64,000 nt of DNA from Lachnospiraceae bacterium (GCA_023664705.1 JAMPFE010000004.1:1-64000); one strand, 5' to 3'. Positions 24,135 through 32,056 are shown, counted from the first letter of the stretch. The notes: generated by a model from the letters alone, not told the origin. Numbers and translations: made by a program.

Positions 24135-24332
24135 TTAACAGCCGTCGTTCTTGCCGTCCGAGACGGCGTTCGGCAAAAAGTCATATAACTCATTGTAATT
24201 TTCCAGCTCGTCGGAATTGGTGGGGGAGGCGGGGATAAGGCCCGTGCAATCTGTGCCGCTGGAAGCTTTAAAATCTTCGCTGTCGAAACCGCCGAGGCAG
24301 TCTGTCTCCGTGTCCGGGGGATATGGGTACAT
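24135..24332 (-). CDS. Small acidic Cys-ended protein, unknown
   Basis: A 65-residue protein with AAGGAG nine bases before its ATG and a strong terminator right after it, so it is very likely a real single-gene unit. It starts with MYPYPPDTETDC and ends with GKNDGC. It is acidic, has four Cys, is rich in Asp, Asn, Ser and Tyr, and has no membrane segment or signal peptide. The MYPYPP start recalls small spore-coat-associated proteins, but that is only a resemblance. It lies upstream of the hairpin repeats and the spoIIA operon on the same strand. Function unknown. Confidence 0.65.
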   Translation of the reverse strand: MYPYPPDTETDCLGGFDSEDFKASSGTDCTGLIPASPTNSDELENYNELYDFLPNAVSDGKNDGC

Positions 24333-24476
24333 GGCGCATCACTCCTTTGTTTTTTAATAGTTTGCGCCGCTTACCGTGATTTATTCCTCGATTACAATAT
24401 TTGGAAATCGTGAATTTTTTTAACTGGAAACTTGCAAAATTCAACAGTTAGTAATATAAACTCTACAAGAAGCTTG

Positions 24477-24602
24477 TGATTTTTGCGGTTTTTTGCAGTT
24501 CGCTTGCAGTAAATTGCAGTCGATTTGCAGTTTTTTGCGGATTTTTGCAGTTTTGCGCTGTAAATATTTGGAAACGCTGTAAAATAAAGTTAAAATTTGG
24601 AA
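24477..24602 (+). repeat. TGCA-rich dispersed repeat, copy 2
   Basis: Blocks of TTTTGCAG or TTGCAGT, followed by CTGTAAATATTTGG and a TAAAATTTGG-type block, mirror the copy at 205-319 in opposite orientation. Shorter fragments occur at 24850-24878 and 25103-25125. Confidence 0.6.
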
Positions 24603-24784
24603 TATACTTCGGGCTAACGCCCGAAGTATTCTGCGTTTTTGGCTCGAATTGCCCTAACGGCAATTCGATTTCGCACTTCGTGCGAAATACGCCAAAAGCC
24701 GCGCGTTGTCTCGCTCCGTATTGTTGCTGTTCGGGCACAATTGACAATTATTGTGCGCCGCTTCGCGGGGTGATTTAAAAAACA
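24599..24784. repeat. Hairpin cassette, copy A
   Basis: Three perfect hairpins stand in a row: an 11-bp stem (24604-24614 with 24619-24629), a 9-bp stem (24645-24653 with 24659-24667) and an 8-bp stem (24669-24676 with 24680-24687). A TTGTGC-type inverted repeat follows. The segment is repeated 280 bases downstream with only a few differences. No gene is seen between 24333 and 25142. Confidence 0.8.
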
Positions 24785-24878
24785 GGGCGCAAGACGTGCG
24801 CCGAAGTTTTCAATTGCACATTGTACCTATCGAGCCTAAAGCCGCGCGGCTTTTTGCAGTTTTGCGCTGTAAATATTT

Positions 24879-25063
24879 GGAATATACTTCGGGCTAACGC
24901 CCGAAGTATTCTGCGTTTTTGGCTCGAATTGCCCTAACGGCAATTCGATTTCGCACTTCGTGCGAAATACGCCAAAAGCCGCGCGTTGTCTCGCTCCGTA
25001 TTGCTGCTGTTCGGGCACAATTGACAATTATTGTGCGCCGCTTCGGGGCGTGATTTAAAAAAC
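24879..25063. repeat. Hairpin cassette, copy B
   Basis: A near-identical copy of 24599-24784, offset by 280 bases and with the same three hairpins. It is preceded by a shortened TGCA-rich block and followed by TTTTCAATTGTACATTG, a repeat tail also seen after copy A in a diverged form. Confidence 0.8.
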
Positions 25064-25142
25064 GCCGAAATTTTCAATTGTACATTGTCCATTGTCCTAT
25101 AACATTGCAGTAAATTGCAGTTGAACGCGGATTATGATAATA

Positions 25143-25784
25143 TCATATCATAAGCGCCCTCAGCTCCTCGAGTATTTTCCGCTCTCTGCGCGAGACCTGC
25201 ACCTGCGTCAGACCGAGTATCGCGGCGGTCTGTGCCTGCGTTTTTTCGCGGAAATAGCGGAGGATGATAAGATTTCTGTCGCTTTCGGGGAGCTTTGCGA
25301 TGCACTGCCGAAGCGCGAGCCTGTCGATAAGGGCGCTTTCGCCGCTCTCCGCGGGGAGGTCGTACTCGACGCCGTCCTCCGCGGAGGTGAGCGAAACGGG
25401 CGGCAGCCCCGCAGCGATCGCCTCGGCGGCTGCCTCGGGCGATACGCCGAGATATTCGGCTATTTCGCTTACGGTGGGCTCGGAGCCGCTTTTCGAGAGC
25501 TCGTCGCGGGCTTTCGCGGCTTTCAGCGCCAGCTCCTTTAGCGAACGGCTCATCTTTATCGCGCCGCCGTCGCGGAAAAGCCGCCTTATCTCGCCGAGTA
25601 TGACGGGCACGGCATACGTCGAAAAGCGCAGCCCGCGCGACTCGTCGAAGTTGTCGTATGCCTTTACGAGCCCGACGCTCCCCGCCGAAAAAAGCTCCTC
25701 ATAATCGATGCCGCGCCCCCTGAAACGGTTCGCGAGCGAATGGACGAGCGGCAGGTTCGCCGCGATAAACTCATCTCTTGTCAT
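25143..25784 (-). CDS. sigF: RNA polymerase sigma-F, forespore-specific
   Basis: A 213-residue sporulation sigma factor. Region 2 is RGIDYEELFSAGSVGLVKAYDNFD followed by GLRFSTYAVPVILGEIRR; region 3 is SRSLKELALKAAKARDEL; region 4 is LPESDRNLIILRYF and TQAQTAAILGLTQVQVSRRE. It is the third member of the spoIIA operon, starts inside the last codons of spoIIAB (14-base overlap), and is held inactive by SpoIIAB until SpoIIE dephosphorylates SpoIIAA in the forespore. It is shorter than Bacillus sigma-F because its N-terminus begins close to region 2. Confidence 0.93.
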   Translation of the reverse strand: MTRDEFIAANLPLVHSLANRFRGRGIDYEELFSAGSVGLVKAYDNFDESRGLRFSTYAVPVILGEIRRLFRDGGAIKMSRSLKELALKAAKARDELSKSGSEPTVSEIAEYLGVSPEAAAEAIAAGLPPVSLTSAEDGVEYDLPAESGESALIDRLALRQCIAKLPESDRNLIILRYFREKTQAQTAAILGLTQVQVSRRERKILEELRALMI

Positions 25785-26226
25785 TTATCCTTCCCGCGAT
25801 CTTTTTTTCCATTGTCACGACGGTGCCCCTGCCCTCGGAGGAGCGCACGCGCACCTTGTCCATAAAGCTCTCCATAACGGTAAATCCGAGCCCCGAGCGC
25901 TCCTCGTCGGCGGGGGCTGTGGTGTAGGCGGGCTCCATTGCCCGACGAACGTCGGAGATGCCTTTGCCGTTGTCCTTTATCCGTATGTATACGGCGTTGT
26001 CCGAATAGAGCCGCATGAACAGCTCCACCTCGCCGTTTGTATCGCGGTAGCCGTGGACTATCGCGTTTGTCACCGCCTCGGAGACGGCTGTTTTTATCGC
26101 GGCTATTTCCTCGACGGTCGGGTCGCACTGCATTGCGAACGCGGCGGCTGCCGAACGGGACAAGCCCTCGTTCCTCGAAAGGGCGGGGAAACGCACCTTA
26201 CATTCGTTTACGGAATTTCTTTTCAT
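25771..26226 (-). CDS. spoIIAB: SpoIIAB anti-sigma F factor and kinase
   Basis: A 151-residue GHKL-type serine kinase that binds sigma-F and phosphorylates SpoIIAA. The N-box EAVTNAIVHGY, G1 DNGKGI and G2 box RSGLGFTVMESFMD are all present. The Glu and Arg of SRNEGLSRSA correspond to the Bacillus residues that contact sigma-F and SpoIIAA. It starts at 26226 with AGGAGG upstream, four bases into the end of the preceding chimeric frame (ATGA). Its first 39 codons are identical to those of the two chimeric frames upstream. Confidence 0.93.
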   Translation of the reverse strand: MKRNSVNECKVRFPALSRNEGLSRSAAAAFAMQCDPTVEEIAAIKTAVSEAVTNAIVHGYRDTNGEVELFMRLYSDNAVYIRIKDNGKGISDVRRAMEPAYTTAPADEERSGLGFTVMESFMDKVRVRSSEGRGTVVTMEKKIAGRINDKR

Positions 26227-26471
26227 AATTTCGCCTCCTGTTTTTTCGGCTCGACGATGAGCGCTCCCAAGCCCGAGAGCCTTATCACGGCGGCGGTGTG
26301 GTTCTTTATCTTGTACGCGGCGTTGTCCGAACAGAGCCGCATGAACAGCTCCGCTTCGACGGTCGGGTCGCACTGCATTGCGAACGCGGCGGCTGCCGAA
26401 CGGGACAAGCCCTCGTTCCTCGAAAGGGCGGGGAAACGCACCTTACATTCGTTTACGGAATTTCTTTTCAT
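26223..26471 (-). CDS. SpoIIAB-SpoIIAA chimera, copy 2
   Basis: An 82-residue frame, identical to the one at 26468. Residues 1-39 equal the SpoIIAB N-terminus (through CDPTVE). Residues 40-58 resemble the SpoIIAB strand ELFMRLYSDNAVYIRIK in diverged form, and residues 59-82 equal the SpoIIAA C-terminus (TAAVIRLSGLGALIVEPKKQ and on). The ATP-binding boxes are absent, so it cannot be a kinase. It has its own AGGAGG and starts and ends with ATGA overlaps. It could be expressed as a small protein, or be a harmless amplification product. Confidence 0.7.
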   Translation of the reverse strand: MKRNSVNECKVRFPALSRNEGLSRSAAAAFAMQCDPTVEAELFMRLCSDNAAYKIKNHTAAVIRLSGLGALIVEPKKQEAKL

Positions 26472-26716
26472 AATTTCGCCTCCTGTTTTTTCGGCTCGAC
26501 GATGAGCGCTCCCAAGCCCGAGAGCCTTATCACGGCGGCGGTGTGGTTCTTTATCTTGTACGCGGCGTTGTCCGAACAGAGCCGCATGAACAGCTCCGCT
26601 TCGACGGTCGGGTCGCACTGCATTGCGAACGCGGCGGCTGCCGAACGGGACAAGCCCTCGTTCCTCGAAAGGGCGGGGAAACGCACCTTACATTCGTTTA
26701 CGGAATTTCTTTTCAT
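26468..26716 (-). CDS. SpoIIAB-SpoIIAA chimera, copy 1
   Basis: An 82-residue frame directly after spoIIAA, overlapping its stop by ATGA. Composition: SpoIIAB residues 1-39, a 19-residue diverged piece of the SpoIIAB core, and the last 24 residues of SpoIIAA. It keeps the Glu and Arg of SRNEGLSRS that in Bacillus SpoIIAB contact sigma-F and SpoIIAA, but has no N, G1 or G2 box. The gene is 249 bases. Because each copy shares four bases with its neighbour the repeat period is 245, so every copy re-creates coupled translation. Function, if any, is unknown. Confidence 0.7.
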   Translation of the reverse strand: MKRNSVNECKVRFPALSRNEGLSRSAAAAFAMQCDPTVEAELFMRLCSDNAAYKIKNHTAAVIRLSGLGALIVEPKKQEAKL

Positions 26717-27036
26717 AATTTCGCCTCCTGTTTTTTCGGCTCGACGATGAGCGCTCCCAAGCCCGAGAGCCTTATCACGGCGGCGGTCTCGGGGCGCGCG
26801 TTTTTTATCAGCAGCTCGCCGCCCGCCGCCTTGACCGATTTCAGCCGCCCGAGTATCAGACCTATCCCCGAGCTGTCCATAAAGCCGACCTGCTCCATAT
26901 CGAGTATGAGCAGCTCGGGGCGCGAGCGGGCTATCAGCTCGTCGAGCGCCGTTCGGAACTCCCGCGCGGCGTGGTGGTCAATATCGCCCGAGAGCGCGGC
27001 GGTTATGCGTTTTCCGTCGTTGTATATCTTCAGCAT
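26713..27036 (-). CDS. spoIIAA: SpoIIAA anti-anti-sigma factor
   Basis: A 107-residue STAS-domain protein. The phosphorylated Ser lies in FMDSSGIGLILGRL (Ser56 by alignment with Bacillus Ser58), and GDIDHHAAREF is the usual early segment. Unphosphorylated SpoIIAA displaces sigma-F from SpoIIAB. The ATG at 27036 follows a GGGGGGAAATAAA leader; an upstream in-frame start at 27120 lacks a ribosome site. A TATAAT lies near 27070 on the minus strand without a recognisable -35, which would suit sigma-H or Spo0A-dependent transcription. Confidence 0.93.
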   Translation of the reverse strand: MLKIYNDGKRITAALSGDIDHHAAREFRTALDELIARSRPELLILDMEQVGFMDSSGIGLILGRLKSVKAAGGELLIKNARPETAAVIRLSGLGALIVEPKKQEAKL

Positions 27037-27228
27037 TTTATTTCCCCCCGTTTGCAAATCTTTCCCGTAATTATAGCACGTTCGGGGCGCGTCGGGGGTC
27101 GATATTCGGGAGCGAAACAAATTTTTTTGCGCGGATTTTTGCCGAATAACGGCGGGGAGCGCGGAACGATGCCGAAAGACTGCCGAAAATACAAAACGGC
27201 GGCGAGGTGAAATTAGTGCTTTTACCTC

Positions 27229-27257
27229 TTGATTTATGAGGAAGAAAATGCTATAAT
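27229..27257 (+). promoter_or_regulatory. Promoter of the esterase-lysA operon
   Basis: TTGATT (27229-27234) and TATAAT (27252-27257) have a 17-bp spacer, and the leader is about 25 bases. Confidence 0.75.
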
Positions 27258-27288
27258 GAAAATGTACTAATTACAGGAGGCTTGAGCT

Positions 27289-28098
27289 ATGACCGTAAAG
27301 ACTTTTTCGATAAATCCCGAAAAGACCGCCTTTGTAAGGGCGTATCTCCCCGACAGCATCGCGGGGCTGCCGTACTGCGAAAAGCGCCCGTCGGTGGTGA
27401 TATTCCCCGGGGGCGGCTACAATCATTGCTCCGACCGCGAGGGAGAGCCTATCGCGCTGCAGTATCTCGCGGCGGGCTACGCGGCGTTTACCGTGACGTA
27501 TTCCGTAAACGCGAGGTTCCCCGCAGCGCTTATGGATGCGGCGTATACGTTCTACAAGATACGCATGAGAGCCGAGGAGTTCCATATCGACCCCGCGAAG
27601 ATAGCCGTGCTGGGCTGCTCGTCGGGAGGGCATCTCGCGGGGTGTCTGGCGACCATGTGGAACGACAATCTTGTCGTGAAGACGATAAACTGTCAGCCGG
27701 AGGATCTCCGTCCGAGCGCCGCCGTGCTCTGTTATCCTGTTATCAGCGGCGTGACCGCGCCGCACGTCGGGAGCTTTGAAATTCTCCTCGGGGAGGACCC
27801 GAACCGCTCAGACCTGTCGAGGCTGTCGCTTGAGAACCGCGTTACACCGAAAACGCCGCCTATCTTTATGTGGCACACAGCCAACGACGACTGCGTGCCC
27901 GCGCACAACTCCCTTGTAATGGCGAAGGCGTGCATTTCAAACAAGGTGCCCGTGGAGCTGCATATCTTCGACGAGGGACCGCACGGGCTGTCGACCTGCG
28001 ACAAGGCGACGGGCTGGAACGAGGCGTTTTACCTCGACAACTGCCGACGCTGGATAGGGCTGTCGATCGAGTTCCTGAATAAATACATGAACGTATGA
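27289..28098 (+). CDS. Alpha/beta-hydrolase, carbohydrate-esterase-like
   Basis: A 269-residue cytoplasmic esterase. The oxyanion loop is FPGGGY, the nucleophile Ser lies in GCSSGGH, and the acid and base are in the NDDCVP and GPHGLS segments. Spacing and motifs fit the BD-FAE/acetyl-xylan-esterase branch of alpha/beta hydrolases, which remove acyl groups from plant glycans, but no substrate is proven. It is the first gene of a three-gene operon joined by ATGA overlaps with a membrane protein and a PLP decarboxylase. Confidence 0.85.
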   Translation: MTVKTFSINPEKTAFVRAYLPDSIAGLPYCEKRPSVVIFPGGGYNHCSDREGEPIALQYLAAGYAAFTVTYSVNARFPAALMDAAYTFYKIRMRAEEFHIDPAKIAVLGCSSGGHLAGCLATMWNDNLVVKTINCQPEDLRPSAAVLCYPVISGVTAPHVGSFEILLGEDPNRSDLSRLSLENRVTPKTPPIFMWHTANDDCVPAHNSLVMAKACISNKVPVELHIFDEGPHGLSTCDKATGWNEAFYLDNCRRWIGLSIEFLNKYMNV

Positions 28099-28640
28099 GC
28101 TTTCTCGAAAAGGTGCGCAAGCCCGAGGGGCTGCCGATTCGGAAAACCGCGCTGTTCTGCGTGATGTTTGTGATACTCGGCGCGGCGGCGGGGGCGTTCT
28201 CAAAGCTCGCGGACGTGTATTCCGAGATACTCGGCAGCTTTACCTCGGGAATGTGCATATGGATATTTCTGGGAACGCTTATCTGCGCGCGCACGAAAAG
28301 CCCGTTCCGCGCGGCGGCTTACGTGCTGCTGTTCTGCGCGGGAATGATAGCGGCGTACTACCTGACCGCGGAGCTGGGGGAGCTGTACTACTCGCGGAGA
28401 TTTGTACGCGGTTGGAGCGTGTTTACGCTGTTTACGCCGATTTTCGCGGTCATTGCGTGGTACGCGAAGGGCAGGGGAGCGCTGTCTTGGGGGATAAGGC
28501 TCGGCATTGTTGCCGTTATGCTGTGCTCCGTTTTTCTGTTTTCGGGGCATATCGTGCTTGACCCGCTCGTTACCGCAGCGGCGTTTGCGGTGACGATAAA
28601 TAAACGCAAAGACAAAACAAAGGAAAGGAAATCGCTATGA
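28095..28640 (+). CDS. Multi-pass membrane protein, unknown
   Basis: A 181-residue protein with about five or six hydrophobic helices (for example ALFCVMFVILGAAAGAF, CIWIFLGTLICA, AAYVLLFCAGMIAAYYL and LGIVAVMLCSVFLF) and short basic ends. It overlaps the genes on both sides by ATGA, so it is made together with the esterase and the decarboxylase. No family is recognised, and no transporter motif is visible. Confidence 0.7.
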   Translation: MSFLEKVRKPEGLPIRKTALFCVMFVILGAAAGAFSKLADVYSEILGSFTSGMCIWIFLGTLICARTKSPFRAAAYVLLFCAGMIAAYYLTAELGELYYSRRFVRGWSVFTLFTPIFAVIAWYAKGRGALSWGIRLGIVAVMLCSVFLFSGHIVLDPLVTAAAFAVTINKRKDKTKERKSL

Positions 28641-29902
28641 AGAAACCGTTTGTTACAAAGGAGCAGATAGAGGAGATAGTCAAGACCTATCCCACGCCGT
28701 TCCATATCTACGACGAAAAGGGGATACGCGAGAACGCCCGCGCGCTGAAGGCGGCGTTTTCTTGGAACAAGGGCTTCCGCGAGTATTTTGCCGTGAAAGC
28801 GACCCCGAACCCGTTTATCATGAAGATATTGCAAGAGGAGGGCTGCGGGTTCGACTGCTCGAGCTACACAGAGCTGCTGCTCTCGGACGAGGTGGGGGCA
28901 AAGGAGCATGACATAATGTTTTCGTCCAACGCGACTCCCGATGAGGATTTTAAGAAGGCTTTCGAGCTGGGGGCTATCATCAATCTCGACGATTTTACGC
29001 ATATTGAGGTTCTCGATAAGCTGACGGGTATTCCCGAGACTGTATGCTGCCGATATAACCCGGGAGGGGAATTTAAGACGGACGGCTCGCCGAACGTTAT
29101 GGACACGCCGCGCGACGCTAAGTACGGCATGACACCCGAGCAGATAACCGAGGCTTACAAGATACTGAAAACAAAGGGCGCGAAACGCTTCGGCATGCAC
29201 GCGTTCCTTGCGTCGAATACGCTTACCAACGACTATTATCCCACGCTGGCGCGGATAATGTTCCGCGAAGCCGTTAAAATAAAGGAAAAGGCGGGCGTGG
29301 AGCTGTCGTTCATCAATCTGAGCGGCGGCGTGGGCATTCCCTACAAGCCCGAGCAGCCCGCGAACGACATCGCGGTCATCGGAGAAAAGGTGCGCGAGGC
29401 TTATGAGGAGATCCTCGTGCCCGCGGGAATGGGGAACGTCGCGCTGTTCACGGAGCTTGGGCGGTTTATGCTCGCGCCGTACGGCATGCTTATCGCAAAG
29501 GCTATCCGCGAGAAGCATATTTACAAGGAGTATATCGGTCTGGACGCGTGCGCGGCGAACCTTATGCGACCCGCTATTTACGGCGCGTATCATCATATCA
29601 CCGTTCTCGGCAAGGAGGACGCTCCCTGCGATTACAAGTACGACGTGACGGGCGGGCTCTGCGAGAACTGCGATAAATTCGCGATTGACAGAATGCTGCC
29701 GAAGATAGATATAGGCGATTACATTGCAATTCACGATACGGGAGCGCACGGATTTTCGATGGGGTACAACTACAACGGCAAGCTGCTCAGCGCGGAGCTG
29801 CTCCTGCGCGGAGACGGCAGCGTAAAGCTGATACGCCGCGCGGAGACACCCGAGGACTATTTCGCGACGTTCGATTTCGCGGAGGGCAAATTTGAGCTTT
29901 AA
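28637..29902 (+). CDS. lysA: Diaminopimelate decarboxylase-family PLP enzyme
   Basis: A 421-residue fold-III PLP decarboxylase. The Schiff-base Lys lies in YFAVKATPNP, followed by GFDCSSYTELLL, the glycine loop NLSGGVGIPY and the C-terminal TGGLCENCDKFA segment, which supplies the active-site Cys. The reaction expected is meso-diaminopimelate to lysine, the last step of lysine synthesis. Its DNA neighbours are an esterase and a membrane protein rather than other lysine genes, so a related amino-acid decarboxylase cannot be excluded. It ends at a strong terminator. Confidence 0.88.
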   Translation: MKKPFVTKEQIEEIVKTYPTPFHIYDEKGIRENARALKAAFSWNKGFREYFAVKATPNPFIMKILQEEGCGFDCSSYTELLLSDEVGAKEHDIMFSSNATPDEDFKKAFELGAIINLDDFTHIEVLDKLTGIPETVCCRYNPGGEFKTDGSPNVMDTPRDAKYGMTPEQITEAYKILKTKGAKRFGMHAFLASNTLTNDYYPTLARIMFREAVKIKEKAGVELSFINLSGGVGIPYKPEQPANDIAVIGEKVREAYEEILVPAGMGNVALFTELGRFMLAPYGMLIAKAIREKHIYKEYIGLDACAANLMRPAIYGAYHHITVLGKEDAPCDYKYDVTGGLCENCDKFAIDRMLPKIDIGDYIAIHDTGAHGFSMGYNYNGKLLSAELLLRGDGSVKLIRRAETPEDYFATFDFAEGKFEL

Positions 29903-29904
29903 CA

Positions 29905-29942
29905 TTCGGCGCCGAGGAACGCTCCCCGGCGCCGGATTTTTT
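29905..29942 (+). terminator. Terminator of the lysA operon
   Basis: CGGCGCCG (29907-29914) pairs with CGGCGCCG (29927-29934) and is followed by GATTTTTTC. It directly abuts the stop of convergent rlmN. Confidence 0.8.
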
Positions 29943-30959
29943 CTATTTGCCCGAAGCGTAATCCGCGCGGAGCTGTCCGCAGGCGGCGTTGAGGTCCGCG
30001 CCGAACTCGCGGCGCTTTGTCGCGATAACGCCGCGCTCCTTTAAAATGCCGCAGAACATCGAGACGGTCTCGGGGCTTGACTTTTTATAGCCGCTGTCCG
30101 TGGAATTGTACGGGATAAGGTTGACGTAAAAATCGCGCTTGCCGACAAGCGCCGCGAGCCTTTCCGCGTGCTCGGGCGTGTCGTTGATACCGTCGAGCAT
30201 TACGTATTCGAGCGTGACGCGGCGGCGCGTTTTTTCGGAGAAATACTCCGCGGCGCGCATTACCTCGGCTATCGGGTACGCCTTGTTTATCGGCATAAGC
30301 TCGCTGCGGAGGTCGTCGTCGGGGGCGTGCAGGCTTATCGCGAGATTGCATGGGCGCGGCAGGTCGGCGTATTCGTAGATTTTCGGGACGACGCCGCAGG
30401 TGGAAACGGTCACGTGCCGCCTGCCGACGGCGAGCCCCTTGTCCTCGGTGACGAGCTCGCAGAAATCGGCGACCGCCTCGAAATTGTCGAACGGCTCGCC
30501 TATGCCCATGACCGAAACGCCGTCTATTTTGCAGTTAAATGCAGCCGAAATCGCAAGCGCCTGACCCGTTATCTCGGCGGTTGTGAGACTGCGGCGCTTT
30601 TTCAGCAGCCCGCTCTGGCAGAATTTGCAGCCCATATTGCAGCCTACCTGCGTTGAAACGCAGATGCAGCTGCCGAAACGCTGCCGCATGAGCACGGTCT
30701 CGGCAAATTCTCCGTCGGAGAGCTCCAACAGGAGCTTTGCCGCGTCGCCGCACTCGCGCTTTTCCACTATCCGCGGGAGCGCGAACTCGAAATCCGCGCT
30801 CAGGCGCTTGACGACGCGCTCCGCGAAGCCGTATTCCGAAAATCCGCGCAGCCCGCGGCGATAAATGCCGTCGTAGAGTATCATCGCTTTCGCGGGGTTT
30901 TCGCCTATGCTTTCAAAGTATTTTTTCAGCTTGCGCGGGGAATAATCGTAAATGTTCAT
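29943..30959 (-). CDS. rlmN: 23S rRNA/tRNA adenine C2-methyltransferase RlmN
   Basis: A 338-residue radical-SAM enzyme that methylates A2503 of 23S rRNA and A37 of some tRNAs. The iron-sulfur motif CNMGCKFC is present, preceded by FGSCICVSTQVG. The two methyl-transfer cysteines are the Cys of STCGVVP and a C-terminal Cys in NAACGQLR. SLHAPDDDLR and LEYVMLDGIND are family landmarks. It lies 15 bases after the ApbE gene on the same strand and probably shares its promoter. Confidence 0.95.
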   Translation of the reverse strand: MNIYDYSPRKLKKYFESIGENPAKAMILYDGIYRRGLRGFSEYGFAERVVKRLSADFEFALPRIVEKRECGDAAKLLLELSDGEFAETVLMRQRFGSCICVSTQVGCNMGCKFCQSGLLKKRRSLTTAEITGQALAISAAFNCKIDGVSVMGIGEPFDNFEAVADFCELVTEDKGLAVGRRHVTVSTCGVVPKIYEYADLPRPCNLAISLHAPDDDLRSELMPINKAYPIAEVMRAAEYFSEKTRRRVTLEYVMLDGINDTPEHAERLAALVGKRDFYVNLIPYNSTDSGYKKSSPETVSMFCGILKERGVIATKRREFGADLNAACGQLRADYASGK

Positions 30960-30974
30960 CTGCGTTTTCCTTTT

Positions 30975-31979
30975 CTATTCGACGACCCTTACGGAGAGGT
31001 CCGTGTGCGCGCCGTCGAGCGCGAATTTATCCGCAATGCCGTTCGTTATCAGCACCTCGCCGTTGTCCGTTATCAGGATAAAATCGAAGCCTTTGTTTTC
31101 GCGCCAAAATTCGACGGAGCGCTCCGCGCCCATTACGAAAAGCGCCGTCGAGAGCGCGTCGCAGAGCCTGCCCTCCTCGGATATCACGGTCGCGGAGAGC
31201 AGCCCGTTGTCGGCGGGGAAGCCGCTCGCGGGGTCGATGATGTGACCGTAGGTCTTGCCGTCGGCAGTAAAGCAGCGCTCGTAGCTGCCCGAGGTGACGA
31301 CCGCGCGGTCGGAGACGGTCAGCACGCCGACGTTGCCCGAGCCCGAGGAGTCCTTTATGCCGAGCCGCCAGCCGCTGCCGTCGGGGCGCGAGCCGACGAG
31401 CCGGATGTTGCCGCCGAGGTTGATAAGCGCGGATGTAACGCCGTTTTCGCGGAGGATGCGCGCGGTTTCGTCGCTTGCATAGCCCTTGGCGACCGCGCCC
31501 ATATCCAGCATCATGCCCTCGGCGAGCGTTATTGTGCTGCCGTCGACGGTGACGCGCTCATAGCCGACGTTTTTCAGCAGCGCCGAAAGCTCCTCGGGGG
31601 AGGGGACGCGGTTTTCGTCCGTCGTAAAGCCCCACGCCCGCAGGACGGGGTATATTGTCGGGTCGAGAGCGCCGCCCGTTTTTTCGGCGATCTCCAAAGC
31701 GAACGAGACGAGCTCGGCGGTCTCGGGGCTTACCGCGACCGCGCCGCCGCGGTTCAGCGCGGAGAGCTCGCTGCTCTCGTCGGTGACGGAGAGCTTTTTC
31801 TCGAGCTCCGTTATGCGCCGAGCCGCGGACTTTACGCCCTCCTCGGCGGCGCCGCCGTAAGCGGAGACGCTCATAAAGGTGTCCATTGCGAAGAAATCAT
31901 GGGAATATTCCTCGGGAGCTCCCGAACAGGCGGCGAGCAGCAGGCAGAGCGCTATCGATAAAAAAATTTTAAGCTTCAT
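30975..31979 (-). CDS. apbE: ApbE-family FAD:protein FMN transferase lipoprotein
   Basis: A 334-residue surface lipoprotein (signal ending LLLAACS). ApbE attaches FMN to Thr residues of exported redox subunits such as RnfD/RnfG or fumarate reductase-like proteins. Landmarks are the ATP/FAD-binding segments DTFMSVSAYGG, LDPTIYPVLRAWGF, LDMGAVAKGYASDE, NLGGNIRLVG and GHIIDPASGFP. No Rnf or flavin acceptor gene lies in the window. The ATG at 31979 follows CGGGAG. It has a good promoter at 32006-32034. Confidence 0.92.
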   Translation of the reverse strand: MKLKIFLSIALCLLLAACSGAPEEYSHDFFAMDTFMSVSAYGGAAEEGVKSAARRITELEKKLSVTDESSELSALNRGGAVAVSPETAELVSFALEIAEKTGGALDPTIYPVLRAWGFTTDENRVPSPEELSALLKNVGYERVTVDGSTITLAEGMMLDMGAVAKGYASDETARILRENGVTSALINLGGNIRLVGSRPDGSGWRLGIKDSSGSGNVGVLTVSDRAVVTSGSYERCFTADGKTYGHIIDPASGFPADNGLLSATVISEEGRLCDALSTALFVMGAERSVEFWRENKGFDFILITDNGEVLITNGIADKFALDGAHTDLSVRVVE

Positions 31980-32005
31980 TTTATTCTCCCGTGTGTTTAT
32001 TATAT

Positions 32006-32034
32006 ATTGTAGCACTCTAAAAAGGCGTTGTCAA
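32006..32034 (-). promoter_or_regulatory. Promoter of apbE-rlmN
   Basis: Minus-strand TTGACA (32034-32029) and TACAAT (32011-32006) have a 17-bp spacer. It stands back to back with the copper promoter. Confidence 0.8.
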
Positions 32035-32056
32035 GAAAATTTTTTTATTTTACCTA

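Larger units (their letters stand above)
26113..26787. repeat. 245-bp tandem repeat in the spoIIA operon
   Basis: Two identical 245-bp units occupy 26223-26467 and 26468-26712. Flanking partial copies are the true spoIIAB start (about 26113-26222) and the true spoIIAA end (26713-26787). The spacing between equivalent bases (26161, 26406, 26651) is exactly 245. No difference is seen between the two full units, which points to recent duplication. Confidence 0.9.
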
